Below, in pieces: positions 1 through 9,345 of a stretch of DNA of 64,000 nucleotides; the stretch's first letter is position 1, and each line of letters begins with the position of its first letter. The DNA is taken from positions 3,168,501 to 3,232,500 of the forward strand of contig CP134536.1 of assembly GCA_031826515.1 (NCBI GenBank). The letters are read 5' to 3'. Made by a program: the position numbers and the translations under genes. The notes under the pieces are model-generated. The model was not told where the DNA came from. It saw nothing but the letters and a program-made list of their open reading frames with translations, and did no database searches. This DNA is from Flavobacteriaceae bacterium HL-DH10 (lineage in GTDB: Bacteria; Bacteroidota; Bacteroidia; Flavobacteriales; Flavobacteriaceae).

Positions 1-381
1 CCGTTAACCAATCAATTGGCTACTACCTATAGTTTGAATATTCTAGAAGAAATTAGAAGAGAAAGAACAGTAGAGTTGTTTCAGGAAAATAATAGGTTTA
101 ACGACTTAAAGAGATGGGGTATAGCTGAAGAAGTGTTAAGTGCACCACTTTTCGGACCTATTATAGAAGGTACTGACTATGAAACCAATACGGATTTGTA
201 CGATCCATCGAAATTTCAATTTGGGGAAGCCGTAAAACAGTACACGGCCGAAGGACCTAAGAGAGCGATAGTAGTTGATCCAAGTAGTAACAGAAGCTGG
301 GCTCGTAAAAATTATTTAATTCCTATTCCTGTTGAAGAAATCAACTTAAATGGTAGTCTTCTACAAAACCCAGGGTATTAA
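1..381 (+). CDS. SusD/RagB-family outer membrane glycan-binding protein, C-terminal end (5' partial)
   Basis: The reading frame is open from the first base of the window, so this is the last ~126 codons of a longer gene; the TTG at 16 is only an internal codon. The segment has the typical SusD C-terminal pattern: EIRRERTVELF followed by NRFNDLKRW, then a tail with NYLIPIPVEEINLN and a terminal NPGY. SusD proteins are outer membrane lipoproteins that cap a SusC TonB-dependent transporter and bind oligosaccharides; the SusC gene would be expected upstream, outside the window. The next gene, 33 bases downstream on the same strand, encodes a surface lipoprotein, which fits a susCD-SGBP operon. 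The substrate cannot be read from this fragment, but the neighbouring giant lyase suggests a uronic-acid polysaccharide rather than the galactans of the rest of the window. Confidence 0.92.
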   Translation, partial: PLTNQLATTYSLNILEEIRRERTVELFQENNRFNDLKRWGIAEEVLSAPLFGPIIEGTDYETNTDLYDPSKFQFGEAVKQYTAEGPKRAIVVDPSSNRSWARKNYLIPIPVEEINLNGSLLQNPGY

Positions 382-414
382 TCTCGTAGTGTGTAATATT
401 TTAAAAAAGAACAA

Positions 415-1626
415 ATGAAAAAATTAAGTTTTAGATATAAAATAGGTATTTTGGCCTTAGCCAGTATATTTGTGGCTATAGTTTCGTGTCAGGAAGAGTA
501 CGATCCTGATCTAGTAACATACCCCGAAATTACTGTAGATGGGTTTTCCCCAAGTGAAGGATATCCAGGTTCTATAGTTACCATTACGGGAAGTAATTTT
601 GGAGATCGATTTGAAGCTGCAAAAATAAGCTTCAATGGAGAACTCGTTACCGACTTTGTGAGTTATCAAGAGAACATAATGGAAGTAAGAGTTCCCCAAG
701 GTGCAACCAATGGGAAACTCTCTGTTCAGGTATGGACACATGTTAAAGATTCCATAGGCAGCTATGCGGTAAAACAATTGCCAAAAATGGATTCCACCAA
801 GGCTGAAAATGGTTCAAATATCACTTTCCCTGGAGATGTGGTTACCATTATCGGAAGTAATTTTGGTATTGATGCAACTGCCCTTGTTATTACTTTCAAT
901 GGAACTACTGCAGAGATTGTTTCAATTCAGGATAATGAAATAAAAGTGATTGCTCCTGAAGGGTTTGCGACAGGATATATAGACCTTACCATAGGAGGTT
1001 CTACCGTAGTAGGCTCTACCGTAATGATAAATCCTACTGCGTCTGGTGATATTACACCTTATTTCTTAGCAAATACTGGAGTTGTAGATGCTCAAGGAGG
1101 AGGGTTTGGATTTAGTGAAGATAGTGGTACTGGTAGATATAGAATACTTTCGGAACCATGGATAACAAATAGCGCTGGAAAGAATAAGAGCGGTATTGGT
1201 GGCTGGGGACGTGAACAATGGAATGGTCGTGAAGGATATATATGCTGGGAAACATGGGGCAATACACCAGTCGATAACGGTATAATCTATCAACCAACAT
1301 CTTTTGCGTTGCCAGTTGGGAGTTATACGATAACACTTAATTATTATTCTGAAACTCAAATGGATTCTTCGGTTTATTTAGAAGTTGCGGCAGGAGGAAA
1401 TGGTATTCCCAATCTGGCCAATATTTCAACAGCATTGGCGTCCGTTATGCTTTATAATGGAGCTACGATTGGTGAGACTTCGCCAAGCTTTGCAGGAGAG
1501 GCAACACTCGATTTTACTGTGGAAACTTCGCAAGTAGTGTCGATAGGTTTCTTAGGCAACTTGAAAGGTAGGGATTCAAAAGGTAATTACTTTTTAGGAA
1601 AATGGATTAAATTAGTTAAAAACTAA
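415..1626 (+). CDS. Surface glycan-binding lipoprotein with two IPT/TIG domains (SusE/F position)
   Basis: 403 residues. The N-terminus is a lipoprotein signal: basic MKKLSFRYK, a hydrophobic stretch, then IVSC with the lipid-attachment Cys near residue 25. Two IPT/TIG immunoglobulin-like domains follow (about residues 38-115 and 120-205), each with the typical GxxVTIxGxNFG pattern. The C-terminal half (about 210-403) has GGWGREQWNGREGYICWETWG-like aromatic-rich sequence and looks like a β-sandwich carbohydrate-binding module. It follows the susD end by 33 bases and is closed by a strong hairpin terminator, so it is the last gene of that operon. Role: outer-surface capture of polysaccharide in a PUL. 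The family assignment of the C-terminal domain is not certain. Confidence 0.85.
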   Translation: MKKLSFRYKIGILALASIFVAIVSCQEEYDPDLVTYPEITVDGFSPSEGYPGSIVTITGSNFGDRFEAAKISFNGELVTDFVSYQENIMEVRVPQGATNGKLSVQVWTHVKDSIGSYAVKQLPKMDSTKAENGSNITFPGDVVTIIGSNFGIDATALVITFNGTTAEIVSIQDNEIKVIAPEGFATGYIDLTIGGSTVVGSTVMINPTASGDITPYFLANTGVVDAQGGGFGFSEDSGTGRYRILSEPWITNSAGKNKSGIGGWGREQWNGREGYICWETWGNTPVDNGIIYQPTSFALPVGSYTITLNYYSETQMDSSVYLEVAAGGNGIPNLANISTALASVMLYNGATIGETSPSFAGEATLDFTVETSQVVSIGFLGNLKGRDSKGNYFLGKWIKLVKN

Positions 1627-1640
1627 ATATTTATTTTTTA

Positions 1641-1668
1641 GAAACACCCCTTAATTAAGGGGTGTTTC
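1641..1668 (+). terminator. Perfect palindromic terminator after the susD operon
   Basis: A 28-base perfect inverted repeat (arm GAAACACCCCTTAA) starts 14 bases after the stop codon of the TIG lipoprotein. Its T-rich flanks on both sides suit an intrinsic terminator. It separates the susD operon from the giant lyase gene. Confidence 0.85.
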
Positions 1669-1845
1669 TAATTTTAACTTATCCAAAGGATTAAACTTTT
1701 GAAAATTATATTGATTCAACTACCACTAACTAAATAATTCTAAATAAAAAAACAAGCATAAAAATTTTACTGATAATAAGAGTTAATTTTTGTACAAATT
1801 TTGTTTAACGTTCTAAAATTATAGAACATAAATTAATTATAAACA

Positions 1846-4800
1846 ATGAAAACAATACTACTCAAAACAAAAAACCTATGCCTCTTTTTGGTTGGTTTTT
1901 TACTAGCCTTTCAGGCCACGGCACAGGAGTTTGTGCATCCGGGAGGTCTCCATACACTGGAAGAGCTCAACCGCATGAAAGAGAAAGTTGCTGCAGGGGA
2001 AAGCCCTTGGATAGAGGGTTGGAATGCGTTGACTTTCGACTGGAAGTCGAGTGCTACTTATGGTATGACCAGTGGCGCTAGAGAAAATGCGAACTATAGG
2101 CAAAACATGAACAGGGACGCACAGGCGGCTTACCTGAACGCGCTCCGCTGGTACATCTCTGGGGACGTAGCCCATGCAGAAAAGGCTATAAGCATATACA
2201 TGGCCTATGCCAATACCGTTAACCAAATACCCTCTGGAGGAACTACAGATATATTGGGACTTGGAGGTATAGGTTTTACAGCTATGGCCATGGGGGCTGA
2301 GATCATGAGGCTCTATGAGGGCTGGGCTCCAGAGGACTTTGAGAAGTTTAAGTTTATGATGAAGGAGTATTTCTATCCTGTAAGCCACGACTTCCTGACC
2401 TACCATAGAGGTACCTGCCCCACATATTATTGGGCAAATTGGGACTTGAACAATGTTTCTGCACTGATTGCTATCGGTATTCTGGTGGATGACCGGGATA
2501 TTTTTAATGAGGGAATTGAGTATTTTAAAAATGGAGTTGGTAGTGGTAATATTCATAACGCCATCCCTTTTGTTCAGGGAGATTTTGGTCAATATCAGGA
2601 ATCCGGAAGGGACCAGTCACATGCTTTGTTGGGTATCGGGTTGATGGCCAATTCTTGCCAAATGGCCTGGAACCAGGGAGTGGATCTGTATGGCTATGAC
2701 GACAATAGGTTTCTGAAAGGTGCCGAATTTGCGGCCCGTACTGGAGCACTTTCGCTCGATGCACCATTTTTTGAAGAATTAAACACCTGTGCCAACCGCG
2801 GGCACCGCTGGGTAGCCAGCAATCAACTGGGAAGATATTTTGATCAACCTGTTTGGGAAATAGTTTATAATCATTATGTGGTAAAACAGGGACTGGAAGC
2901 ACCTCATGTTGAAGCCATGGCACAGATCATGCGATTTGCTGGCAGTACCAATGACCAGTTGGGTCATGGTACGCTCACTTTTACGCTGGATGCAGCCGCT
3001 TCCCCACTAGCCTTTACAGCACCTCCAGGACAGCTGCAAGGTCTTACAGTACTAGAGGGCATCGGCAGGGTTGAATTGATTTGGAATGCTATAGAGACCA
3101 TGGACGCCGAAGGGTTTACTGTTAAACGTTCGACAAGTTCGGGTGGACCATATACGACCATAGCTTCCTGGACGGGCAATACAGCCCCAGGATTTACCGA
3201 TTTTGGTGTCGAAAACGGCACGACGTACTATTATGTGGTTTCCGCCAGGAACGAAGTGGGTGATGGGCCTGAGTCGGTTGAGATCTCAGCCACGCCTAGG
3301 GAAGCGGTACAAGAACTGCCAACGGGATGGACCAGAACAGACATAGGCATCCAGAGTGTTGAAGGTGAAGCTGTTTATGCCGAGGTTAATACCGGACATA
3401 GTTTTATTACCAAAGGAGCGGGTTGGATAGGAAAAGGAAATTTCGATTCTATGGGATTCACTTACGGAATGGCTTCAGGCGATGTAACGCTAACTGCAAG
3501 GGTGAAAGACTTTGGAGGTTTGCAAAAAACAGGGATTATGATCCGTGAATCGCTAGATCCCGATGCCAAGACGGTACTGATGAAAATTGGTGATGGCGGT
3601 TGGCGTATCGCTGGAATGGGATTACGTACCGAAACAGGGGCAAACATGTGGTTTGTAGATGGAAACCGTTACACCTGGCGCCCCAAAATCTGGTTCAGAA
3701 TTTCCCGGGTTGGAAATACTTTTACCGTTTATGAGTCCAACAACAAGGATGTTTGGTTTGAAGTAGGTAGCCATACAATCGAAATGGCAGAGAATGTGTA
3801 CGTGGGGCTTTTCAACTGTTCGGGGAATGCTACTTCATTGAATGAAACGAGGTTTGATCACGTTACGGTCACAGGACTTGATAGCAGTGCACCTGAGGCG
3901 CCTGCCAACTTTACGGCATCATCTGGCAATACCCAGAACATGCTGGATTGGGATGAGGTAACTGGAGCTTCCAGCTATACCTTAAAGCGCTCTACAACCA
4001 GTGGCGGGCCTTATACAACTATAGCAGCCAATCTTAATAAAATGGAATATCAGGATACAGGGTTAGAAAATGGTACTACTTATTATTATGTGGTGTCTGC
4101 TGATAACCTTTCGGGAGAGAGTGTCAATTCTTTAGAGATAAGTGTTGCGCCAGAATTGGCTATTGCACTGGCACCCGAAGAAGTAACCGCTCAGTCGGTA
4201 TCTGGGCAGCAGATTGATCTATCGTGGAATGCAAGCTTAAGTGCAACTAGCTATCATGTAAAACGTGCCACGGTGAGTGGTGGAGCTTATGCCATTATTG
4301 ACAGTCCTGATACCACTTTATATAGTGACACAACCGTAACGCCAAATACAACCTATTACTATGTGATCACAGCGATAAATGCGCTTGGAGAATCGGAGAG
4401 CTCATTGGAAGTGAGGGCAACACCTGGGCAAGTAAGCTATTGGAAATTTGATGAAACAGAAGGACCAGATGCCGCTGATTCCTGGAGTGATAATATGGGA
4501 GCTTTGAGTTCAGGTACTATATTTTCTGAAGGTCTGATAGATAATGCAGTGCGTTTGAATGGAAGCGATGAGCATGTGACACTTCCTGAAGGGATAGTAA
4601 GTTCTTTGACGGACTTTAGCATCACCACCTGGGTAAAACTTGATAAAGTGGACAACTGGGCACGAGTTTTTGACTTTGGTTCAGGAAGAGACAATTTTAT
4701 GTTTGTTACACCAAGAAATGGAGATTCTGGTACTTTGCGCTATAGTATAAATAATGGAGCAGGCCAAGAACAAATCAATACGGGATCTGCTTTAACCTCC

Positions 4801-7800
4801 GGGAGATGGTATCATCTGGCTGTAACACAATCCGGCACTACGGCTATTCTTTATTTGGATGGCGTGGAAGTAGGTAGAAATGATAATATGACCCTTAATC
4901 CATCCAGTCTGGGCAATACTACCCAAAATTGGATTGGTAAATCACAATATCCTGATCCGTTGTTAGAAGGTCTGGTTGATGATTTTAGAATTTATAGCAG
5001 GACGCTAGAAGCTGCAGAGGTGGACTCGCTTTTCAATGCGGTGGATTTTCCTGCCGTAGCGCCTGTTTCCCTACTGGCCGCACCTGGCAATAACAAGATT
5101 ACCCTGAAGTGGAACGATTCTCAGGGAGCTACCAGCTATACGGTTTATAGATCAGACGTTTCTGGTGGGCCTTATACACAAGTTGGAACATCTTTAGTCA
5201 ATGAATTTTTGGACACGGAAGTGCTTAATGAATCTGCTTACTATTATGTAGTAACTGCTACCACACCTCTTGGAGAAAGCGCTTATAGCGAAGAGATAAA
5301 CGGGACTCCTAACGGGGGTCGTGTTGCCTATTTGAAATTTAATGAAACAACAGGTACAAGTGCTGCGGACTCCTGGGGTGATAATGTGGGAACTCTTAGT
5401 TCAGGAGCAGCATTTACAGAGGGCCTGATAGATAATGGCGTGAGTTTGAACGGAAGCGATGGGTATGTTACACTCTCTGAAGGGATAGTAAGTTCTTTGA
5501 CGGACTTTAGCATCACCACCTGGGTAAAGCTTGATAAAGTGGACAACTGGGCACGTCTCTTTGACTTTGGTTCTGGAACAAGCAACTACATGTTTATCAC
5601 ACCAAAAAATGGATCCAACGGCAGATTGCGGTACGCTATTAAAAATGGTGGCGGAGAGCAGCAAATAAATACAAGTGCTACTTTAATCATAAGCAGATGG
5701 TATCACCTGGCCGTGACGCAATCCGGTACTACTGCCATTCTTTATTTGGACGGCGTAGAAGTAGGCCGAAATACTAATATGACTCTTAATCCGTCCAGCT
5801 TGGGCAGTACGTCCCAAAACTGGATCGGAAAGGCACAATATCCTGACCCTTTGTTAGCAGGGCAGGTAGATGATTTCAGGATCTACAGTGAGGCATTGGG
5901 CGCTTCAGATATAGCAGAAATGGCTTTTGCATATTTGCCACCTGCAGCTCCGAATAACCTTTATACAGAGGCAGGAAATAATCAGGTGTCATTAAGTTGG
6001 ACCGCCGCGTTGGGAGGAAACGGTTATAATATCAAAAGGGCTACGGATGTAGAAGGTCCATTTGAGGTAATTGCTAACGTAGTTGATACGAGCTACATAG
6101 ATACAACAGCAGTAAACTGCGAAAAATATTTCTACACCGTATCGACTATTAATAACGTGGGCGAAAGTGCGGATTCATCGCCTTCGAGCCCTTGGTTGGG
6201 AAGGAAACTTTCAGGTATGTTAATAGGTACGGATGGTTCTGGGGGCAATAACCCCGCTACCACCAAAGAAGCAGCAGTAGATGGGGATATAGGGACGTAT
6301 TTCGATGCGCCGACTAGTACCGCATGGGTAGGGTACGATTTGGGTGATGATGGCAGGAGTGTAATCACGAAAGTGCGTTACGCGCCACGTCCCAGTCATT
6401 CACACCGTATGAACGGATCGCAGATTCAAGGCGCCAATACCCCCGATTTCAGTGATGCTGAAACACTATTTTTTATTCCAAGACCCGCTGAATGGGTGAT
6501 GACGGAACAAACTATTTCCAATAGCGGGGGGTATCGTTATGTTCGGTGCTTTTCGCCAAACGGTTACGGGAGCATTGCTGAACTCGAATTTTATGGGCTG
6601 CCAGCGCGTTTACCGGAATTTAGTAGTGACAGTATTGTAGAAGGGACATACGGTTCAGAATTCCATTATTTGACCGTGGCTTCTGATTTGCCGGAAGATT
6701 TCGTGGCTACCGGATTGCCGGAGGGATTAAGTATTGATGCTTGTACCGGTTTTATTTCCGGTGTACCACAAGCAGCAGGAACTTTTTCTGTAGATATAAC
6801 CGCTACCAATTATTATGGTTCCAGTACTTATACTGTGGAGTTAATGATTAGGAAGAATCAAACTATTGATTTTGGTTCTATACCTGTGAAATACATTGGT
6901 GATGCCGATTTTGAACTTACAGCTGTTGCAAGCTCAGGTTTGCCGATTACATACAGTAGTTCCGATACCACAATAGCTACCATTGTTGATGGAAACAAAC
7001 TGCATATCAATGGAGTGGGTACAAGTGTTATCACGGCTTCGAATGTAGGTGATAGTATTTACTATCCTACAGAGGAAGTTAGCCAAACTTTTACGGTATT
7101 GCCTTTGAGTCTCAATGTGCTGTATAAGGATGGTGACAATGGAAAGACATCAAATGGTCATATTAAACCTCATTTGCAAATTGAAAACAACGATGCTATA
7201 AGTGTTGCCTATAGTGAACTATCGGTTCGCTACTGGTTTACAGCTGAAAATTTTGCGGGCATCAATACCTGGATCGATTATGCTGATTTGGGTACTGATT
7301 TGGTTTCTATGAATTATGTAGCTTTGGAAAAACCGCATGACGGCGCTTTAGGCTATGTGGAATATCGTTTTGATTCCGTTGCAACCATGCTGGATGCTAG
7401 TGGTAATTCAGGGGAGATCCAGTCAAGACTATCCAACACCGACTGGGCAAATTTTGATGAATCAAATGATTATTCTTATCAATCAAATTCGGCTTATGAC
7501 GCCAACGACCACATCACCCTGTACCGGAACGGATACCTGATTTCGGGAACAGAACCAGCACAGATTAATACAGATTTGAGCTTGAAAGTATATTCTGAAA
7601 ATAAGAATAATAAAACTAGCACCAGTACGATAAATACTTACCTGAAGCTTGTAAATGAGGGAAATGTTCCAGTAGAATATAATGATCTGATTATCAGATA
7701 TTGGTTTACAAAAGACAGTGAATCGGATTTGAACTACTGGATAGACTATGCGGATTTGGATGAATCAAATATATCTGGTCAGTTTGTAGCCCTTAATCCA

Positions 7801-8325
7801 GTCTTTTCAGAAGCAGACACTTATTTTGAGATTTCATTAGATTCGGCAGTTGGGTCACTCTATCCGTTAAGTCATACTGGAGAAATTCAGTACAGGATAA
7901 CTAAAACCGATTGGTCTAAATTTGAAGAGTTGAATGACTATTCTTATTTGCCAAAAGCACCATTTGCAGAGAATGCGCATATCACGGTGTACTATAAAGG
8001 AGCACTTGTATATGGGATAGAGCCAGGTGGCAATAATTCTGCAAAAGGTATTAATGATCAAAAGACAGCAAATATGAACCAATTAGATATTGATGAGCTT
8101 AAGGTCTATCCAAATCCGGTATCTGATAAACTTACTGTACTTCTTAATAGTGAAAATGAAGATGTACAATTAATGTTGCACAGTAGCACGGGTAAGTTAT
8201 TGATAGCTACTAAATCTAGAGAAAACCAGCACACATTAGACCTTAGTGCTTTGTCTGAAGGTGTTTACATTCTTACTATTACTGATACGAATGGAAGTAC
8301 TTTTAAGAAGATTGTAAAGGAATAG
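1846..8325 (+). CDS. Giant secreted alginate-lyase-family polysaccharide lyase with FN3, LamG, discoidin, Ig and CBM3-like modules and a T9SS sorting domain
   Basis: 2159 residues. The order seen is: signal peptide (1-27, ending FQATAQ); an alginate-lyase-like α/α toroid (about 30-390, with YYWANWDLNN and QESGRDQSH); FN3 (392-485); a concanavalin-like domain (490-680); two FN3 (685-862); LamG (865-1060); FN3 (1065-1155); a second LamG (1160-1360); FN3 (1363-1450); a discoidin/F5-8C-like domain (1455-1580); a putative Ig domain and a BIG2-like domain (1585-1750); two CBM3-like repeats (1752-1905 and 1912-2065, each with YWFT and WIDYADL); and a type A T9SS sorting domain starting KVYPNP. It is therefore predicted to be exported by the type IX system. 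The lyase resembles families annotated as alginate lyase (PL5/PL38-like); a glucuronan or alginate substrate is inference. The gene looks more GC-rich than the DNA from 10 kb onward. Confidence 0.85.
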   Translation: MKTILLKTKNLCLFLVGFLLAFQATAQEFVHPGGLHTLEELNRMKEKVAAGESPWIEGWNALTFDWKSSATYGMTSGARENANYRQNMNRDAQAAYLNALRWYISGDVAHAEKAISIYMAYANTVNQIPSGGTTDILGLGGIGFTAMAMGAEIMRLYEGWAPEDFEKFKFMMKEYFYPVSHDFLTYHRGTCPTYYWANWDLNNVSALIAIGILVDDRDIFNEGIEYFKNGVGSGNIHNAIPFVQGDFGQYQESGRDQSHALLGIGLMANSCQMAWNQGVDLYGYDDNRFLKGAEFAARTGALSLDAPFFEELNTCANRGHRWVASNQLGRYFDQPVWEIVYNHYVVKQGLEAPHVEAMAQIMRFAGSTNDQLGHGTLTFTLDAAASPLAFTAPPGQLQGLTVLEGIGRVELIWNAIETMDAEGFTVKRSTSSGGPYTTIASWTGNTAPGFTDFGVENGTTYYYVVSARNEVGDGPESVEISATPREAVQELPTGWTRTDIGIQSVEGEAVYAEVNTGHSFITKGAGWIGKGNFDSMGFTYGMASGDVTLTARVKDFGGLQKTGIMIRESLDPDAKTVLMKIGDGGWRIAGMGLRTETGANMWFVDGNRYTWRPKIWFRISRVGNTFTVYESNNKDVWFEVGSHTIEMAENVYVGLFNCSGNATSLNETRFDHVTVTGLDSSAPEAPANFTASSGNTQNMLDWDEVTGASSYTLKRSTTSGGPYTTIAANLNKMEYQDTGLENGTTYYYVVSADNLSGESVNSLEISVAPELAIALAPEEVTAQSVSGQQIDLSWNASLSATSYHVKRATVSGGAYAIIDSPDTTLYSDTTVTPNTTYYYVITAINALGESESSLEVRATPGQVSYWKFDETEGPDAADSWSDNMGALSSGTIFSEGLIDNAVRLNGSDEHVTLPEGIVSSLTDFSITTWVKLDKVDNWARVFDFGSGRDNFMFVTPRNGDSGTLRYSINNGAGQEQINTGSALTSGRWYHLAVTQSGTTAILYLDGVEVGRNDNMTLNPSSLGNTTQNWIGKSQYPDPLLEGLVDDFRIYSRTLEAAEVDSLFNAVDFPAVAPVSLLAAPGNNKITLKWNDSQGATSYTVYRSDVSGGPYTQVGTSLVNEFLDTEVLNESAYYYVVTATTPLGESAYSEEINGTPNGGRVAYLKFNETTGTSAADSWGDNVGTLSSGAAFTEGLIDNGVSLNGSDGYVTLSEGIVSSLTDFSITTWVKLDKVDNWARLFDFGSGTSNYMFITPKNGSNGRLRYAIKNGGGEQQINTSATLIISRWYHLAVTQSGTTAILYLDGVEVGRNTNMTLNPSSLGSTSQNWIGKAQYPDPLLAGQVDDFRIYSEALGASDIAEMAFAYLPPAAPNNLYTEAGNNQVSLSWTAALGGNGYNIKRATDVEGPFEVIANVVDTSYIDTTAVNCEKYFYTVSTINNVGESADSSPSSPWLGRKLSGMLIGTDGSGGNNPATTKEAAVDGDIGTYFDAPTSTAWVGYDLGDDGRSVITKVRYAPRPSHSHRMNGSQIQGANTPDFSDAETLFFIPRPAEWVMTEQTISNSGGYRYVRCFSPNGYGSIAELEFYGLPARLPEFSSDSIVEGTYGSEFHYLTVASDLPEDFVATGLPEGLSIDACTGFISGVPQAAGTFSVDITATNYYGSSTYTVELMIRKNQTIDFGSIPVKYIGDADFELTAVASSGLPITYSSSDTTIATIVDGNKLHINGVGTSVITASNVGDSIYYPTEEVSQTFTVLPLSLNVLYKDGDNGKTSNGHIKPHLQIENNDAISVAYSELSVRYWFTAENFAGINTWIDYADLGTDLVSMNYVALEKPHDGALGYVEYRFDSVATMLDASGNSGEIQSRLSNTDWANFDESNDYSYQSNSAYDANDHITLYRNGYLISGTEPAQINTDLSLKVYSENKNNKTSTSTINTYLKLVNEGNVPVEYNDLIIRYWFTKDSESDLNYWIDYADLDESNISGQFVALNPVFSEADTYFEISLDSAVGSLYPLSHTGEIQYRITKTDWSKFEELNDYSYLPKAPFAENAHITVYYKGALVYGIEPGGNNSAKGINDQKTANMNQLDIDELKVYPNPVSDKLTVLLNSENEDVQLMLHSSTGKLLIATKSRENQHTLDLSALSEGVYILTITDTNGSTFKKIVKE
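4586..4664 (+). repeat. Copy 1 of a 79-base repeat in the first LamG domain
   Basis: This stretch matches 5477-5555 with one visible mismatch, at an offset of 891 bases (297 codons, in frame). It marks recent duplication or gene conversion between the two LamG modules of the giant lyase. Confidence 0.9.
5477..5555 (+). repeat. Copy 2 of the 79-base repeat in the second LamG domain
   Basis: Pairs with 4586-4664 (one mismatch). The surrounding LamG and FN3 modules are also similar between copies but have diverged more. Confidence 0.9.
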
Positions 8326-8366
8326 ATATTAATGGAAAGGTGATAACCATTATTGCTTAGAAATGA

Positions 8367-8397
8367 TGAAAGACGGGAATAATTATCCCGTCTTTCA
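8367..8397 (+). terminator. Hairpin terminator after the giant lyase
   Basis: The stem TGAAAGACGGGA pairs with TCCCGTCTTTCA around a 7-base loop, 41 bases after the lyase stop, followed by a T-rich run. No gene was found between here and 8620; that stretch is plain AT-rich sequence. Confidence 0.85.
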
Positions 8398-8619
8398 CAT
8401 TTTTATCTTTTAACTATCTTGTTTTTTTTCAAGTTTCTAAATCATACCAAACTCGCATTGAGAATTTGTTGAAACCCTTTTTAACTAGGCTCAAAAAGGA
8501 CTTTAAAAATATCAAAAAATCAAAAGCTTCTATGTTGTGTTAGTTCAAATTTTAATCACTTTTTAACCCAAATAATTATTAAAAAACAAGGTTTTACTAA
8601 ACCTACAGTAAATAATGCC

Positions 8620-8868
8620 ATGTTACATCGAAAAACATGGATTATAGCAATCTTTTTGAGGCTCACCAGCTTGATATAGGCACAATCCTTTGTGCATACC
8701 CAGACCGATCTTGACTGCATGAAAAACAAGGCTGCGCAAGGCGCTCATCTCTGGATTGATGAATGGAAACTTCTTACACAAAATTCAAAGGCTCAAAATA
8801 ATTATAACGGAAGGGCAAGGGAGAATATGAACTTACGGCAGGTAATGTTTTACAATAGTCTTGTATAA
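8620..8868 (+). pseudogene. Decayed N-terminal remnant of a second alginate-lyase-family protein
   Basis: Translating from the ATG at 8620 gives a degraded signal peptide with an in-frame TAG at 8677. It then reads AQSFVHTQTDLDCMKNKAAQ, WIDEWKLL and GRARENMNLRQ before a TAA at 8866. These parts line up with the start of the giant lyase upstream (AQEFVHPGG, NRMKEKVAAGE, WIEGWNAL, GARENANYRQNM). About 60 codons after the signal peptide remain and the rest of the gene is gone. It is best explained as a tandem paralogue of the lyase that has been truncated. It cannot make a functional protein as written. Confidence 0.8.
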
Positions 8869-8925
8869 GATTAGTTGTGTTGTCTAAGCACCTAATTTAG
8901 CAAATACAAACTGAATAGAAATGAA

Positions 8926-9138
8926 GTGCACCCAAAATACAAAGATAAAGAACTAACAGGCTTTGTTATTTCAAATAATAATTATCATTTTATTCCTGCG
9001 AAAGCAGAGATAAGCAATGGTAAGGTTGTTGTTTTCAATGATTCTATAGCCAACCCTATACCAGTAAGGTATGGCTGGAAAAATGTACCCAATGGAAACT
9101 TATACAACAATGAAGATTTACCTGCTTCTCCTTTCTGA
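8926..9138 (+). pseudogene. C-terminal fragment of a sialate O-acetylesterase-like SGNH protein
   Basis: The open frame (possible GTG at 8926) encodes about 70 residues that look like the extreme C-terminus of sialate O-acetylesterase family enzymes: KAEISNGKVVVFNDSIANP, VRYGWKNVPNGNLYN and a final LPASPF. The catalytic SGNH region is missing, so this is a left-over 3' end rather than a small gene. It sits between two other gene fragments, consistent with a region scarred by repeated insertion and deletion. Confidence 0.7.
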
Positions 9139-9149
9139 ATAGATGTAAA

Positions 9150-9345
9150 CTAAAGCTGTTTTTTACTGAATTTGGTGGCTGATGATTTTGACTTGTAAAC
9201 CATATTTTCCTCATCAATGACATCCTTTATCATATTTGCAATTTGATTAGCCCCAGTTGGATTTGGGTGCAATAAGTCTGGAAAAAGTTCAACGTGGCTA
9301 ATAAACGGCATATGAAAATCGATTAATATGGCATCTGTTTTGTAA
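9150..9345 (-). pseudogene. C-terminal fragment of an SGNH/GDSL-type hydrolase
   Basis: On the minus strand this reads ILIDFHMPFISHVELFPD then LLHPNPTGANQIANMI and ends at a TAG (9150-9152). The D-x-x-HPN-x-x-G arrangement is the Block V Asp/His of SGNH hydrolases, as in sialate O-acetylesterases and rhamnogalacturonan acetylesterases. The N-terminal part with the catalytic Ser is absent. The frame merges upstream with a different fragment, so the gene is broken. Confidence 0.65.

Noticed and set aside
1903-2592. Long antisense open frame (229 codons) inside the giant lyase
   Set aside because: It is the complement of the clearly coding lyase domain and the translation has no recognisable motif; it is a shadow of the real gene.
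8926-9138. Real small hypothetical gene
   Set aside because: The peptide is the recognisable tail of a sialate O-acetylesterase-like protein with the catalytic part missing, and it lies among other fragments.
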